DNA from: Cytophaga aurantiaca DSM 3654
GTDB taxonomy: Bacteria > Bacteroidota > Bacteroidia > Cytophagales > Cytophagaceae
NCBI RefSeq assembly: GCF_000379725.1
Contig: NZ_KB903626.1
Span: 106 to 64,105 of the forward strand
Direction of reading: 5' to 3'
Length of the DNA: 64,000 nt
Below the pieces are notes generated by a model, which saw nothing but the letters and a program-made list of their open reading frames with translations, had not been told where the DNA came from and searched no databases. A program made the translations under genes and the position numbers. Positions 18,580 to 27,554 of the stretch are shown here, piece by piece; position 1 is the stretch's first letter; every line of letters starts with the position of its first letter.

Positions 18580-18731
18580 TAGTTGCTAGGTACTAGTTGC
18601 TAGCTACTAGACTTGTAACTAGCAACCAGTACCATTATTTAAAAGTTAAAATTCTATTTAATATTATTAAGTTATCAGGGTTTGTCGCTCTTCTCTCGTC
18701 TGGAAACTAGCAACTAGTACCTAGTAACTAG
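18580..18731. repeat. Intercistronic heptad-repeat hairpin element, copy 1 (CTAG type)
   Basis: The left arm 18580-18610 reads as exact 7-base units TAGTTGC, TAGGTAC, TAGTTGC, TAGCTAC, then TAG. The right arm 18707-18731 reads CTAGCAA, CTAGTAC, CTAGTAA, CTAG. Positions 18580-18603 and 18708-18731 are inverted copies at 23 of 24 positions. A second dyad lies inside the left part (18589-18607 against 18614-18632, 17 of 19). The element fills the space between the sucB stop and the lpd start almost exactly. Confidence 0.85.
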
Positions 18732-18732
18732 A

Positions 18733-20265
18733 TTAAACTCCTAAAAGCAATCTGCTCGGATCTTCCAACAATTGTTTCACACGAACTAAGAAACCTACAG
18801 ACTCACGTCCATCGATGATACGGTGATCGTAAGAAAGTGCTAAGTACATGATCGGACGGATCACAACTTGTCCGCCTATTGCTACCGGACGCTCAACGAT
18901 GTTGTGCATACCTAAAATCGCAGACTGTGGAGAGTTGATGATCGGTGTAGACAACATAGAACCGAAGATACCGCCGTTTGTAATTGTGAATGTACCACCA
19001 GACATTTCATCGATGCTTAATTTACCATCACGTGCGCGTGTTGCCAACCGTACGATCTCTGCTTCGATCTCATTAAAGCTCAATGTTTCCGCATTGCGGA
19101 TAACAGGTACTACCAACCCTTTCGGAGTAGATACCGCAACCGATACATCACAGTAGTTGTGATTGATGATCTCATCGCCATCAATGTATGCATTCACTGC
19201 TGGGAATTCCTTTAAAGCAATACAAACCGCTTTTGTAAAGAACGACATAAAGCCTAAACCAATACCGTATTTTTCTTTGAAGGTGTCTTTGTATTTAGAA
19301 CGCAAGTCCATCACTGGCTTCATGTCTACTTCATTGAATGTAGTAAGCATGGCTGTTTCGTTTTTCACTGCTACCAAACGGCGCGCAATGGTTTTACGAA
19401 GACTTGTCATTTTCACACGTTCGTCTGCACGACCTGCTACCGGCGCTTTTGCTGCCGGAGCAGAAGCTGCTGCCGCTGGTTTAGCTGCTGCTGCCGGAGC
19501 TGCAGATGCTTTTAATGCATCTTCTTTTGTGATGCGGCCGTCTTTGCCTGAACCGGCTACTGCAGAAGCATCAACACCTTTTTCATTTAATATTTTACCT
19601 GCTGCCGGAGAAGCATGTCCTGCTGCATAGTTTCCACCAGAAGCAGAAGCTGCTGCTGTAGCCGCTGGTGCAGAAGCCGGACCTGCTGCTTGCGCTGCAC
19701 CACCTGCGCCCGGAACGATCTTACAAACTACTGTTCCGATTGCTACTGTATCGCCTGATTTAGATATCAATTCGATTGTACCCGTAGTTTCAGCGTGTAA
19801 TTCAAACGTTGCTTTATCTGATTCGATCTCTAACAATAGATCACCAGCTTTTACTGCATCGCCTGATTTAACAGACCATGCACCTAATGTTACTTCAGTA
19901 ATAGATTCACCTACTGTTGGAATTTTAACTTCTACCGGTGCTGCATTTGAAGCTGCTGGTGTTGAAGGAGCCGCTGCTGCTGGAGTAGCGGCTGGTGCTG
20001 CTGCTGCAACTGTCTTAGCTGCAGAACCTGTACCTTCTTCAATAGAACAGATCACAGAGCCAACAGCTACGGTATCGCCCTCTTTTGCGTTCAATTTTAA
20101 TGTACCTGCTTTTTCAGCAATCAATTCAAACGTTGCTTTGTCTGATTCGATCTCACAGATCAAGTCGTTTACATTTACAAACTCTCCATCTTTTTTATTC
20201 CATCTTCCGATGGTTACTTCTGTGATGGATTCACCTACTGTAGGTACTTTTACTTCAAATGCCAT
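18733..20265 (-). CDS. sucB: 2-oxoglutarate dehydrogenase E2, dihydrolipoyl succinyltransferase, 510 aa
   Basis: Two N-terminal lipoyl domains, each with the motif [11 protein letters not shown] (lipoylated K43 and K151), separated and followed by Ala/Pro-rich swinging linkers. A peripheral subunit-binding domain (about 220-255, [17 protein letters not shown]) docks E1/E3. The C-terminal catalytic domain ends with [16 protein letters not shown], carrying the active-site His and Asp. It transfers succinyl to CoA. E. coli SucB has one lipoyl domain, so two is a difference, though two are known in other lineages. It lies 53 bases after sucA on the same strand. Confidence 0.95.
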   Translation of the reverse strand: MAFEVKVPTVGESITEVTIGRWNKKDGEFVNVNDLICEIESDKATFELIAEKAGTLKLNAKEGDTVAVGSVICSIEEGTGSAAKTVAAAAPAATPAAAAPSTPAASNAAPVEVKIPTVGESITEVTLGAWSVKSGDAVKAGDLLLEIESDKATFELHAETTGTIELISKSGDTVAIGTVVCKIVPGAGGAAQAAGPASAPAATAAASASGGNYAAGHASPAAGKILNEKGVDASAVAGSGKDGRITKEDALKASAAPAAAAKPAAAASAPAAKAPVAGRADERVKMTSLRKTIARRLVAVKNETAMLTTFNEVDMKPVMDLRSKYKDTFKEKYGIGLGFMSFFTKAVCIALKEFPAVNAYIDGDEIINHNYCDVSVAVSTPKGLVVPVIRNAETLSFNEIEAEIVRLATRARDGKLSIDEMSGGTFTITNGGIFGSMLSTPIINSPQSAILGMHNIVERPVAIGGQVVIRPIMYLALSYDHRIIDGRESVGFLVRVKQLLEDPSRLLLGV

Positions 20266-20318
20266 AATTCAATTTTCAATAAAAATTCTTTTAATTATTT
20301 AGTTGGATAAGTTTATAC

Positions 20319-23129
20319 TTATCGGATATTCATTTTTTCGATCTTATCGGCAAACGAACGCTTCACAAGTTCTGCTTGTTTTTCGTTGTGTGCTTTTAAG
20401 TAACCTACCGCAGGAGAAGATGCTTCATCTCGTGAAATAACTTCGATCTGTGTATTGTTCATCAAATACATTCTTCGCAAGATGTAACCCCACGCACCCA
20501 TGTTGTATGGCTCTTCCTGTACCCATACATATTCTGCATTTTTGTATTTCGCAAAAATCGCTTCCATTTGTTTTTCAGGATATGGATACAATTGCTCGAT
20601 ACGAACAATAGCAACATCGTTACGCTTCGTTGTTTTTTGTTCTTCGAATAGATCGTAGTATACTTTACCCGTACAGAACAATACACGTTTCACTTTTTTA
20701 GCATCTACGTTTGCATCGTCGATCACTTCCTGGAATCTTCCGTTTGTAAATTCTTTCAGATCAGAAACTACTAACGGGTGTCTCAATAATGATTTCGGAG
20801 CCATGTTAATCAACGGCTTACGGAATTCCCACTTCAACTGTCTGCGTAATGCGTGGAACATGTTTGCAGGTGTTGTAATGTTTGTAACAACAATGTTGTT
20901 GTTTGCACACAAACCTAAGAAACGCTCTAAACGTGCTGAAGAGTGCTCCGGACCTTGTCCTTCATAACCGTGTGGCAATAACATTACCAAACCGTTCTGA
21001 CGTTGCCATTTTGTTTCACCTGCTGTCACGAACTGATCGATCATAACCTGTGTACCGTTTGCAAAGTCACCAAACTGTGCTTCCCAAATTACAAGAGCAC
21101 TTGGGTTAGCCATTGCATAACCATATTCAAAACCAAGTACACCATATTCAGATAACAAAGAGTTATAGATACGGAAACGTTTTTGGTTATCTGAAATATG
21201 ATTTAAGCTGTAGTATGGTTCGTTCGTTTCAGCATCTTTCAATACCGCATGACGGTGAGAGAACGTACCACGCTGAACATCCTGTCCACTGAAGCGAACA
21301 ATTTTCTTTTCCAATAATAAAGAACCGTAAGCAAGTAATTCAGCTGTTGCCCAGTTTACAATTTTCGTATCCTGGAATTGTTCTTTACGATCTTTTAATA
21401 ATTTTTCAATTTGTTTCAACGGTTTGAAATCCGCCGGAATATCTGTGATCGCTTTTCCTACTTTATCAATTACTTCTTGTGTAATAGATGTATCCGGAGA
21501 TTTGTCGAAATCTTCTTTTGTTGCCTTGCGAAGTTCTGTCCATTCTTTTTCCATTTTCTGTAAAGAATATGGAAGAGGTTTTTGCTTCACCTGATTCAAA
21601 CGATCCTGCAACATGTCTCTGAATTCACGATCCATGTTCTTCGCGATCTCTGCATCTACATCACCACGTTCAATCAATTTCTGATTGTATAATTCGCGTG
21701 GGTTTGCGTGACGGGAAATTACGTTGTATAATTTTGGTTGTGTGAATTTCGGTTCATCACTTTCGTTGTGACCGTGACGACGGTAGCACACCATATCAAT
21801 AAAAATATCTTCGTTGAATTTCTGTCTGTATTCAGCAGCCAAACGCATACAGAATGTTACCGCTTCCGGATCATCCCCATTTACGTGCATTACAGGCGCA
21901 TCAACAATTTTAGCAACGTCTGTACAATAGATCGAAGAACGTGCATCTTCAAAGTCTGTTGTAAAACCAACCTGGTTGTTGATTACAAAGTGAATGGTAC
22001 CGCCCGTCTGGTAACCGTTCAGTTTACTCATCTGTACAATTTCATACACGATACCTTGTGCAGCAACAGCCGCATCACCGTGAATCAATACAGGCAATAC
22101 TTTTTTATAATCGTAGCCATATAAACGATCTCCTTTAGCGCGAACAAATCCAAGAACAACTGGATCTACTGCTTCTAAGTGAGAAGGGTTCGGCATTAAT
22201 TTTAAATTGATCTTCTGACCTTTTGGTGTAACTACTTCGCTTGAATACCCCATGTGGTATTTCACGTCGCCATCACCCATTGTCATATCCGGCTTAATGT
22301 TTCCTTCGAACTCGTTAAAGATCTGTTCGTAGGTTTTGCCCATGATGTTTGCCAATACGTTCAAACGACCACGGTGCGCCATACCGATTACTACTTCTTC
22401 CACACCAAGTTCAGCACTTGCTGTGATCATTTTATCCAATGCAGGAATTGTCGTTTCACCACCTTCTAGTGAGAAACGTTTCTGTCCTACATATTTTGTA
22501 TGAAGGAAGTTTTCGAAAACAACCGCTTCATTCAGTTTAGAAAGAATACGTTTCTTCTCGTCTAATGTCAATGCATGTGCAAGAGATTCTTTTTCGATCT
22601 TGTTACGTAACCAAGCCAATTTCTCTGGCTTACGGATGTACATATATTCAAAACCGATTGCACCTTCGTAGATGAATTTTAATGTCTCTACAATTTTGCG
22701 AAGCGGTGCAGCACCAATACCGATTTCGTTACCTGCTTCAAATACTGCATCTAAATCAGCATCTGAAAGTCCGAAGTCTGAAAGCTCTAACAACGGCTTG
22801 CGGTCTTTACGCTCACGTACCGGGTTGGTCTTAGATCTTAAGTGACCTCTGCTTCTATATGCGTGTATCAAATAGTGTACACGAACTTCTTTTTCTGAAA
22901 CGGTTGTAGCCGGACTTGCAGCAGTAGCTGCTACGCCATTACCGGATGGAGCTGCAGTGCTTCCTCCGTTTGTAGCACCTTTTTCTCCATACTTCTGTAA
23001 AGAGAAATTATAGCCTTCAAAAAATTTCTGCCAGGTTTCATCTACCGATGAAGGATCTTTGCGGTAATTCTGATACATCTCATCAACGTATGAGATTTCT
23101 GCATTTGCTACGTATGAATAATTATCCAT
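20319..23129 (-). CDS. sucA: 2-oxoglutarate dehydrogenase E1, 936 aa
   Basis: Thiamine diphosphate-dependent decarboxylating subunit of the TCA-cycle 2-oxoglutarate dehydrogenase complex. Family-typical length (E. coli 933 aa) and blocks: an N-terminal E2-binding helix region (YVDEMYQNYRKDPSSVDETWQKFF), GMAHRGRLNVLANI, HGDAAVAAQGIVYE, and the ThDP/Mg site GDDPEAV with FVINNQVGFTT. The C-terminal half includes GYEGQGPEHSSARLERFL and VWVQEEPYNMGAW. A Gly/Ala/Ser-rich linker sits at about 55-80. It is the first gene of the sucA-sucB-lpd set; a promoter-like TACCTTTG lies just upstream. Confidence 0.97.
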   Translation of the reverse strand: MDNYSYVANAEISYVDEMYQNYRKDPSSVDETWQKFFEGYNFSLQKYGEKGATNGGSTAAPSGNGVAATAASPATTVSEKEVRVHYLIHAYRSRGHLRSKTNPVRERKDRKPLLELSDFGLSDADLDAVFEAGNEIGIGAAPLRKIVETLKFIYEGAIGFEYMYIRKPEKLAWLRNKIEKESLAHALTLDEKKRILSKLNEAVVFENFLHTKYVGQKRFSLEGGETTIPALDKMITASAELGVEEVVIGMAHRGRLNVLANIMGKTYEQIFNEFEGNIKPDMTMGDGDVKYHMGYSSEVVTPKGQKINLKLMPNPSHLEAVDPVVLGFVRAKGDRLYGYDYKKVLPVLIHGDAAVAAQGIVYEIVQMSKLNGYQTGGTIHFVINNQVGFTTDFEDARSSIYCTDVAKIVDAPVMHVNGDDPEAVTFCMRLAAEYRQKFNEDIFIDMVCYRRHGHNESDEPKFTQPKLYNVISRHANPRELYNQKLIERGDVDAEIAKNMDREFRDMLQDRLNQVKQKPLPYSLQKMEKEWTELRKATKEDFDKSPDTSITQEVIDKVGKAITDIPADFKPLKQIEKLLKDRKEQFQDTKIVNWATAELLAYGSLLLEKKIVRFSGQDVQRGTFSHRHAVLKDAETNEPYYSLNHISDNQKRFRIYNSLLSEYGVLGFEYGYAMANPSALVIWEAQFGDFANGTQVMIDQFVTAGETKWQRQNGLVMLLPHGYEGQGPEHSSARLERFLGLCANNNIVVTNITTPANMFHALRRQLKWEFRKPLINMAPKSLLRHPLVVSDLKEFTNGRFQEVIDDANVDAKKVKRVLFCTGKVYYDLFEEQKTTKRNDVAIVRIEQLYPYPEKQMEAIFAKYKNAEYVWVQEEPYNMGAWGYILRRMYLMNNTQIEVISRDEASSPAVGYLKAHNEKQAELVKRSFADKIEKMNIR

Positions 23130-23155
23130 GGGTTAACTTTTACGATTAGTTGTTA

Positions 23156-23163
23156 CAAAGGTA
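23156..23163 (-). promoter_or_regulatory. Probable -7 element of sucA
   Basis: The minus strand reads TACCTTTG, an exact match to TAnnTTTG, about 27 bases before the sucA start codon. No well-placed TTG at -33 is visible, so this is a partial promoter match. Confidence 0.45.
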
Positions 23164-23437
23164 CTAAAATGGCAAAATGTTCATAACCTTATATTCGAAT
23201 ATTCAAATATATATTGAAAAACAACATTTTAACGATTTTTAAATATATATTTTAATTCTGTTTTAAAACTGTAAGGAGGTGAGTTATTGAAAAAAAGAGC
23301 GTTAACAAAGGTATCCTTAAATTATAGGCTCAAACTTAACTTATTTATTATCAAACATTTAATTTTACACTGAAAAGCATTATTGTTTTCTAATTATATG
23401 TATTATAGAATTAAATCGATAAAATTCTTTCACAAGA

Positions 23438-23594
23438 CGACCCCAGCGGGGTCGCATGTTTATAGCATATAATAATAGTTTTTTTACTACGCACAATACC
23501 GAAGGTATTTATTAGAAAAGAATACCTTCGGTATTGTGCGTAGTACATTTGGAATTCGATATCCTATAAATATATGACCCCAACTGGGGTCATA
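23438..23594. repeat. 157-bp quasi-palindrome with 25-bp perfect stem and two end hairpins
   Basis: The 617-base gap upstream of sucA holds a symmetrical element. At its ends are two short hairpins, CGACCCC/GGGGTCG (23438-23454) and TATGACCCC/GGGGTCATA (23573-23594). Inside them, the left sequence CATGTTTATAGCATAT roughly inverts the right sequence ATATCCTATAAATATATG. At the centre, 23485-23509 pairs perfectly with 23521-23545 (25 bp, 11-base loop, CCGAAGGTATT core). The rest of the gap is AT-rich without recognisable genes. It resembles a REP-like or non-autonomous IS200/IS605-type element, but carries no transposase. Confidence 0.75.
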
Positions 23595-23746
23595 ATGCAG
23601 TATCTAAGATGCGTTTTTATAAAAAGAATTTGTATCAATTTGTTTTGAGCCACTTTTTAAAAAGATAGCATTTACATTTATTCAGTGTATATCTAAAACA
23701 TATTATTACTATTTTAGTATTCTTTATAAACCTAAATCCATCTTAA

Positions 23747-24439
23747 ATGAAATTTAAAGCTGCATTCAAATTTCTTTTGCTCTTCACACTTATGGTGTTG
23801 CTTAACCCTACTTTTGTAAGAGCTGGTCTCCAGGAAACGTGGGTAGATAGCGGAAATCATATGTATACCATAATCTTGGTTCTTGCAGTCGTTGCTTTAG
23901 CTGTTATTTTTGGTGGTATCCCTCTCTTAACAAAATTAAAATCCCGTTCTGCTGCGAAAGTAATGACACACGCTTCAAATAAAGACACTTTTTGGAATAC
24001 GGAGGAATTAAAGAAACATGCTGAAAAAGCATTTTATGAAATTCAGGATGCATGGGAAAACAGAAACATGGATAAGGTAAAAGATAAAGTTGACAAGGAA
24101 CTTTATGTACATTATAAAACCTTACTGACAGAGATGCTAAACCGTCGCGAAAAAAATATACTCACTCAGATTCATATTGACGAGACCCGCATCATTGGTT
24201 GTGAAGATTACATAGATAATTCTAAAGACCGCTATATAGGATACATTCAGGGCAGATTGCTTGATTATTTGATCAATGAAGACACTCAGGAAATCACTAA
24301 AAATTCTTCCAAAACGCTTAGCAACTTTTCAGTTAGTTACCATTTTGTCAGAAATGATAACTCCTGGATACTCGAAAAAATTGATACGGATGTAACGATG
24401 CAGGATCTTATTCAGACAAAAAATTCTTTTGAAGCATAA
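23747..24439 (+). CDS. Tim44-like domain membrane protein, 230 aa
   Basis: N-terminal signal-like hydrophobic segment (FLLLFTLMVLLNPTFVRA), a second membrane span at about 40-60, then a Tim44-like domain (about 85-225) beginning ELKKHAEKAFYEIQDAWENRNMD. The domain is an NTF2-like fold often found in small bacterial membrane proteins; its ligand is unknown. The gene directly downstream is a paralogue (shared AAKVMTHASNKD, RREKNIL and SKDRYIGYI blocks), so the pair arose by tandem duplication. This copy lacks the glycine-rich stretch of its sister. Confidence 0.75.
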   Translation: MKFKAAFKFLLLFTLMVLLNPTFVRAGLQETWVDSGNHMYTIILVLAVVALAVIFGGIPLLTKLKSRSAAKVMTHASNKDTFWNTEELKKHAEKAFYEIQDAWENRNMDKVKDKVDKELYVHYKTLLTEMLNRREKNILTQIHIDETRIIGCEDYIDNSKDRYIGYIQGRLLDYLINEDTQEITKNSSKTLSNFSVSYHFVRNDNSWILEKIDTDVTMQDLIQTKNSFEA

Positions 24440-24446
24440 CAAGATT

Positions 24447-24487
24447 AAATCAGGCTCTATTCCAACTACACGGATAGAGCCTGATTT
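24447..24487 (+). terminator. Terminator between the two Tim44-like genes
   Basis: A 14-bp perfect stem (24447-24460 with 24474-24487, core CAGGCTCTAT) follows the stop codon by 7 bases and ends in a T-rich stretch. It separates the tandem paralogues into two transcription units unless read through. Confidence 0.8.
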
Positions 24488-24531
24488 GTTATTATTCATT
24501 TCTAAATTTTTACATTACTTTAACTGGATCA

Positions 24532-25287
24532 ATGAAATTCAAATCTCTATTCAAACTACTTTTATTCGTCTCATTCCTGCTTCTGCTGAATGATGTTTTA
24601 GCCAGAGCCGGAGGCGGTCATGGTGGTGGTGGTGGCCACAGCAGCGGAGGCGGACGTTCTTATACCAGTCATGGTTACAACAGCTCACAAAATGATTCCT
24701 CCGGTTCCGTAAGCAGTGCTCTACTGATTATTATAATTGTGGTCGTTGGAATTGTTGTGGGTACAATTCCCGCTTTACTAAAATTGAAATCACTTTTTGC
24801 TGCTAAAATCATCACACACGCTTCAAACAAAGATTCGGTATGGAATGCAGATGAATTAAAAAAACATACAGAAAAAATATTTTACGCTATGCAAAAAGCA
24901 TGGGAGAGCAGAAATATGGATCTTGTAAAAAAACAAGTTACTGTAAAATTGTATGAAGATTATAAACTTCTGCTCGCTCAGATGTTGAAAAACCGCGAGA
25001 AAAATATGCTCTCCTTTATTACTATTGATGCCATAACCATCATTGGCAGCGAAGATTTCAAAGACGATTCAAAAGACCGCTTCGTAGCATATATCAAAGG
25101 AACCATGCTCGATTATACAATCAACGAACGCAGCAATGAGATTACTGAAAACCCGAATCGGGATACTGCTCCTTTTTCGGATACCTATCATTTTGTGCGC
25201 AACAACAATACATGGTTGTTAGAAGAAATTAATAATACCGTTCGAATCGAGGATATTGTTCTGACAAAAAATTTTATTGAAAAATAA
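24532..25287 (+). CDS. Tim44-like domain membrane protein with Gly/His-rich loop, 251 aa
   Basis: Paralogue of the gene before it. Signal peptide (LLLFVSFLLLLNDVLARA), then a low-complexity Gly/His/Ser segment at about 27-50 (GGGHGGGGGHSSGGG), a membrane span at about 63-83 (ALLIIIIVVVGIVVGTIPAL) and a C-terminal Tim44-like domain (about 105-248). Gly-rich loops before a span are common in bacterial Tim44-like and TPM-type proteins. The His-rich loop could bind metal, but this is only a suggestion. It converges on the GH44-like gene, with a shared terminator between. Confidence 0.75.
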   Translation: MKFKSLFKLLLFVSFLLLLNDVLARAGGGHGGGGGHSSGGGRSYTSHGYNSSQNDSSGSVSSALLIIIIVVVGIVVGTIPALLKLKSLFAAKIITHASNKDSVWNADELKKHTEKIFYAMQKAWESRNMDLVKKQVTVKLYEDYKLLLAQMLKNREKNMLSFITIDAITIIGSEDFKDDSKDRFVAYIKGTMLDYTINERSNEITENPNRDTAPFSDTYHFVRNNNTWLLEEINNTVRIEDIVLTKNFIEK

Positions 25288-25320
25288 AACAGGTTCTATT
25301 TTTTTAACAGAACCCGTTTT
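25286..25320. terminator. Bidirectional terminator between convergent genes
   Basis: AAAACAGGTTCT (25286-25297) and AGAACCCGTTTT (25309-25320) pair over 12 positions with one mismatch. It overlaps the last base pair of the upstream stop region and precedes the stop of the minus-strand gene, with T-runs on both strands. Confidence 0.7.
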
Positions 25321-25325
25321 ATTTT

Positions 25326-27233
25326 TTATTCTTTTATAAATTTCTTCACCGTAATAGTTTCACCATTGCTGATCTGCAGAATATATTGTCCTGCTGCATA
25401 ACCCGAAAGATCGATCTGACCATCTCCAGTAAACTTTGTCGTTGCTACAGTCTGGCCCAGCATATTCTGAACAAGCACTTCATACGGTAATCCATTATCA
25501 ACGTTGATCTGAAGAATATTTTTAGCCGGATTCGGGTACAGCGTTACATTCCCTTGAATAACCGCAGGTTTCACCGCAGTTGTTATATTGGCATCTATGG
25601 AAACAGGCTGATTGGTCGGGATCTGGATCATCGTAACAGATAAGGCAGGCGCCATAAAAGATACGCTGTTGCTGCTAACTGTGAATGTAAGATTCTGCAA
25701 GGCATTCGTGGTTTTAGAAACAAAGGTTTCCGTACTTGGCAAATCCGATAAACGGTATCCCGAAACAGTACCTGCTGAAGCAACAAAATTCTGAAGGTTC
25801 AATACTACAGGCTGTGTATTTGATTGATCTCTGTTCACAACAACAATGATCAACGAATCGCCATCTGCAGTTAAGGAAGAATAACCTGAAATTGTATTGT
25901 TGTTTGTTGAAGTTGATTTCACTGAAACCTCGCCAAAATATTTACTGAACAAATGAAGTACTTCCCATTGTCCTTTATACCAATCCCAAGGCGTGAACAG
26001 TTCAACCTTGTTCTCTGTAAAAACTCCCAGGTGAGATGCGTACCAGCACGCAATAACATTTGCATCTTCAGAGCCCCCATTCGCAATCGCGCCATATTCA
26101 GACAAACTGAATGTTACATTATGGTTTGCACCTTTGTATTGAGTCAACCATTGATCGCAACGTTTAAAGAAATATTCTTTTGTAATGTTATTGTCCCAGC
26201 CATATTGACCTGTAACTTTTACTCCGTTTGCTTTTGGATATACATACTGGTCATCAAACCAAACTCTGTGCAGCTGCAAGGTTGTTGAAGGATCATTTTC
26301 AGTACCCGGATAAAAATGTACATCCAACACATCCAATAATCGTATACCACTAGCAGCCTCTTCTTCGGCAATACGTTTAATAAAATACTGCATCCATGGA
26401 TATTCATTTCCATCATGCGGATCGGTAACTTTTGAATTGTTCCAGTTGTACCATTGCCATTCATTTGTAGAAACAGGTCCAACCAGTTTTATATTCGGAA
26501 ACTTCGCACGTACTGCTTTTGCCACCGCGAAATATTTTTGCATGTATAATTCTGCAGTAATGGCTGAAGTAGCGATATCATCGTGCGTACCCGACCAAAT
26601 CTCTGGCTCATTATCCATATTCCAGTATGTAAATCTAGATTTATCATATCCAAGGGTATTAAACCAATGATCTAAAATTTTAGCAGTAGAATCTGCGGTC
26701 CAATTTTCTAAATAAAGATTTGGATTGCCGTTACCACCATTGCCTCCATAGGCAACGGGCCCTCCACCTCCGGCCCAATTTGCTGAAGTATTAATAGAAC
26801 CATTTGCTTGCGTATATACCCAATCATTAAAATTATGTTGTTTATTAGATGCTGCCTTACCCAACAATTGAAAAGCAAATAAACCTTGAGTATTTGCTGA
26901 ATTATTTAACAAACTTGTTGCTGTATAATCCCAGTCATGCGCATACACATTATTGTACCAATCGGGGTGACTTGTCAGCTTTGCTTTCCAATTATATTTG
27001 GTAGAATTGTTGCCACCGTTCTCCCGATACATTCTCAAGCCGGCATCTCTGTACAATTGCCATTGCGAAGAAGTTGTCGGGTTTGAAGGATCATCAGAAA
27101 GGTTGTTGTTTCTGCCATAGATCCAGGGAGAAATTTTATGTTGGTTTGCTGTAGGATCGATTGTTATAGTTGTTTGTGCAACAACAAAAAACAGGTTTGC
27201 AAAGAGAAACAGTGAAGTATAAAGTATTTTCAT
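25326..27233 (-). CDS. Secreted GH44-like endoglucanase/xyloglucanase with T9SS tail, 635 aa
   Basis: Signal peptide (MKILYTSLFLFANLFFVVAQ), then a catalytic module of about 500 residues. Proposed acid/base E209 lies in WNMDNEPEIWSGTH, which matches the GH44 DNEPxLWxxTH block. Proposed nucleophile E379 lies in FSLSEYG. DVLDVHFYPG (about 301-310) and FTPWDWYKG also fit a (beta/alpha)8 glycosidase, followed by the beta-sandwich subdomain GH44 enzymes carry. The last 75 residues are a T9SS type A sorting domain (LYPNPAKNILQINVD, AAGQYILQI, VKKFIKE). Role: extracellular cleavage of beta-1,4-glucan or xyloglucan. No carbohydrate-binding module is seen. Related (beta/alpha)8 families cannot be fully excluded. 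Confidence 0.8.
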   Translation of the reverse strand: MKILYTSLFLFANLFFVVAQTTITIDPTANQHKISPWIYGRNNNLSDDPSNPTTSSQWQLYRDAGLRMYRENGGNNSTKYNWKAKLTSHPDWYNNVYAHDWDYTATSLLNNSANTQGLFAFQLLGKAASNKQHNFNDWVYTQANGSINTSANWAGGGGPVAYGGNGGNGNPNLYLENWTADSTAKILDHWFNTLGYDKSRFTYWNMDNEPEIWSGTHDDIATSAITAELYMQKYFAVAKAVRAKFPNIKLVGPVSTNEWQWYNWNNSKVTDPHDGNEYPWMQYFIKRIAEEEAASGIRLLDVLDVHFYPGTENDPSTTLQLHRVWFDDQYVYPKANGVKVTGQYGWDNNITKEYFFKRCDQWLTQYKGANHNVTFSLSEYGAIANGGSEDANVIACWYASHLGVFTENKVELFTPWDWYKGQWEVLHLFSKYFGEVSVKSTSTNNNTISGYSSLTADGDSLIIVVVNRDQSNTQPVVLNLQNFVASAGTVSGYRLSDLPSTETFVSKTTNALQNLTFTVSSNSVSFMAPALSVTMIQIPTNQPVSIDANITTAVKPAVIQGNVTLYPNPAKNILQINVDNGLPYEVLVQNMLGQTVATTKFTGDGQIDLSGYAAGQYILQISNGETITVKKFIKE

Positions 27234-27554
27234 AAATAGCGTGTGCGTAAAAACCGGTTAAGTAAGAATTACACGTTCTTTCCTTCTATAACTTAACATA
27301 TTCTACGTGAATAATTGTTATTGGATGCATGTGAAAAGATCAATTCAGCTGAAAGCAAGCAAAAAATACGATTGCCTGAATGAAAAATATAGAATATTGA
27401 AATTGGGAAAATTGATATGATGTTCTTCAGAATAAAAGAATGCATTGATTTTAATATCTTGTAAAATCATTTTTAGCCTGAGAGATAATTGAAAAATACC
27501 TATTATCTATTGAACAAAATCGCTAAATTGTTTTAACCTATCCCTGATTTTTAT
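27234..27554. other. Divergent intergenic region
   Basis: This gap lies between the start codons of two genes facing away from each other, so it must hold both promoters. It is very AT-rich. I found no exact TAnnTTTG element with a proper -33 box, no strong hairpin and no small ORF worth calling. Confidence 0.4.

Noticed and set aside
18575-18732. CTAG-rich gap read as an insertion-sequence remnant
   Set aside because: No transposase fragment, no target duplication seen, and arms consist of short periodic units; treated as a repeat element.
21738-22124. 128-codon plus-strand ORF opposite sucA
   Set aside because: It lies wholly inside a well-supported gene in the antisense frame, rich in Cys/Ile/Tyr runs; a shadow of sucA.
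23485-23545. 25-bp stem as the terminator of sucA or of the Tim44-like gene
   Set aside because: It lies upstream of the start codons of both flanking genes, not behind any stop codon.
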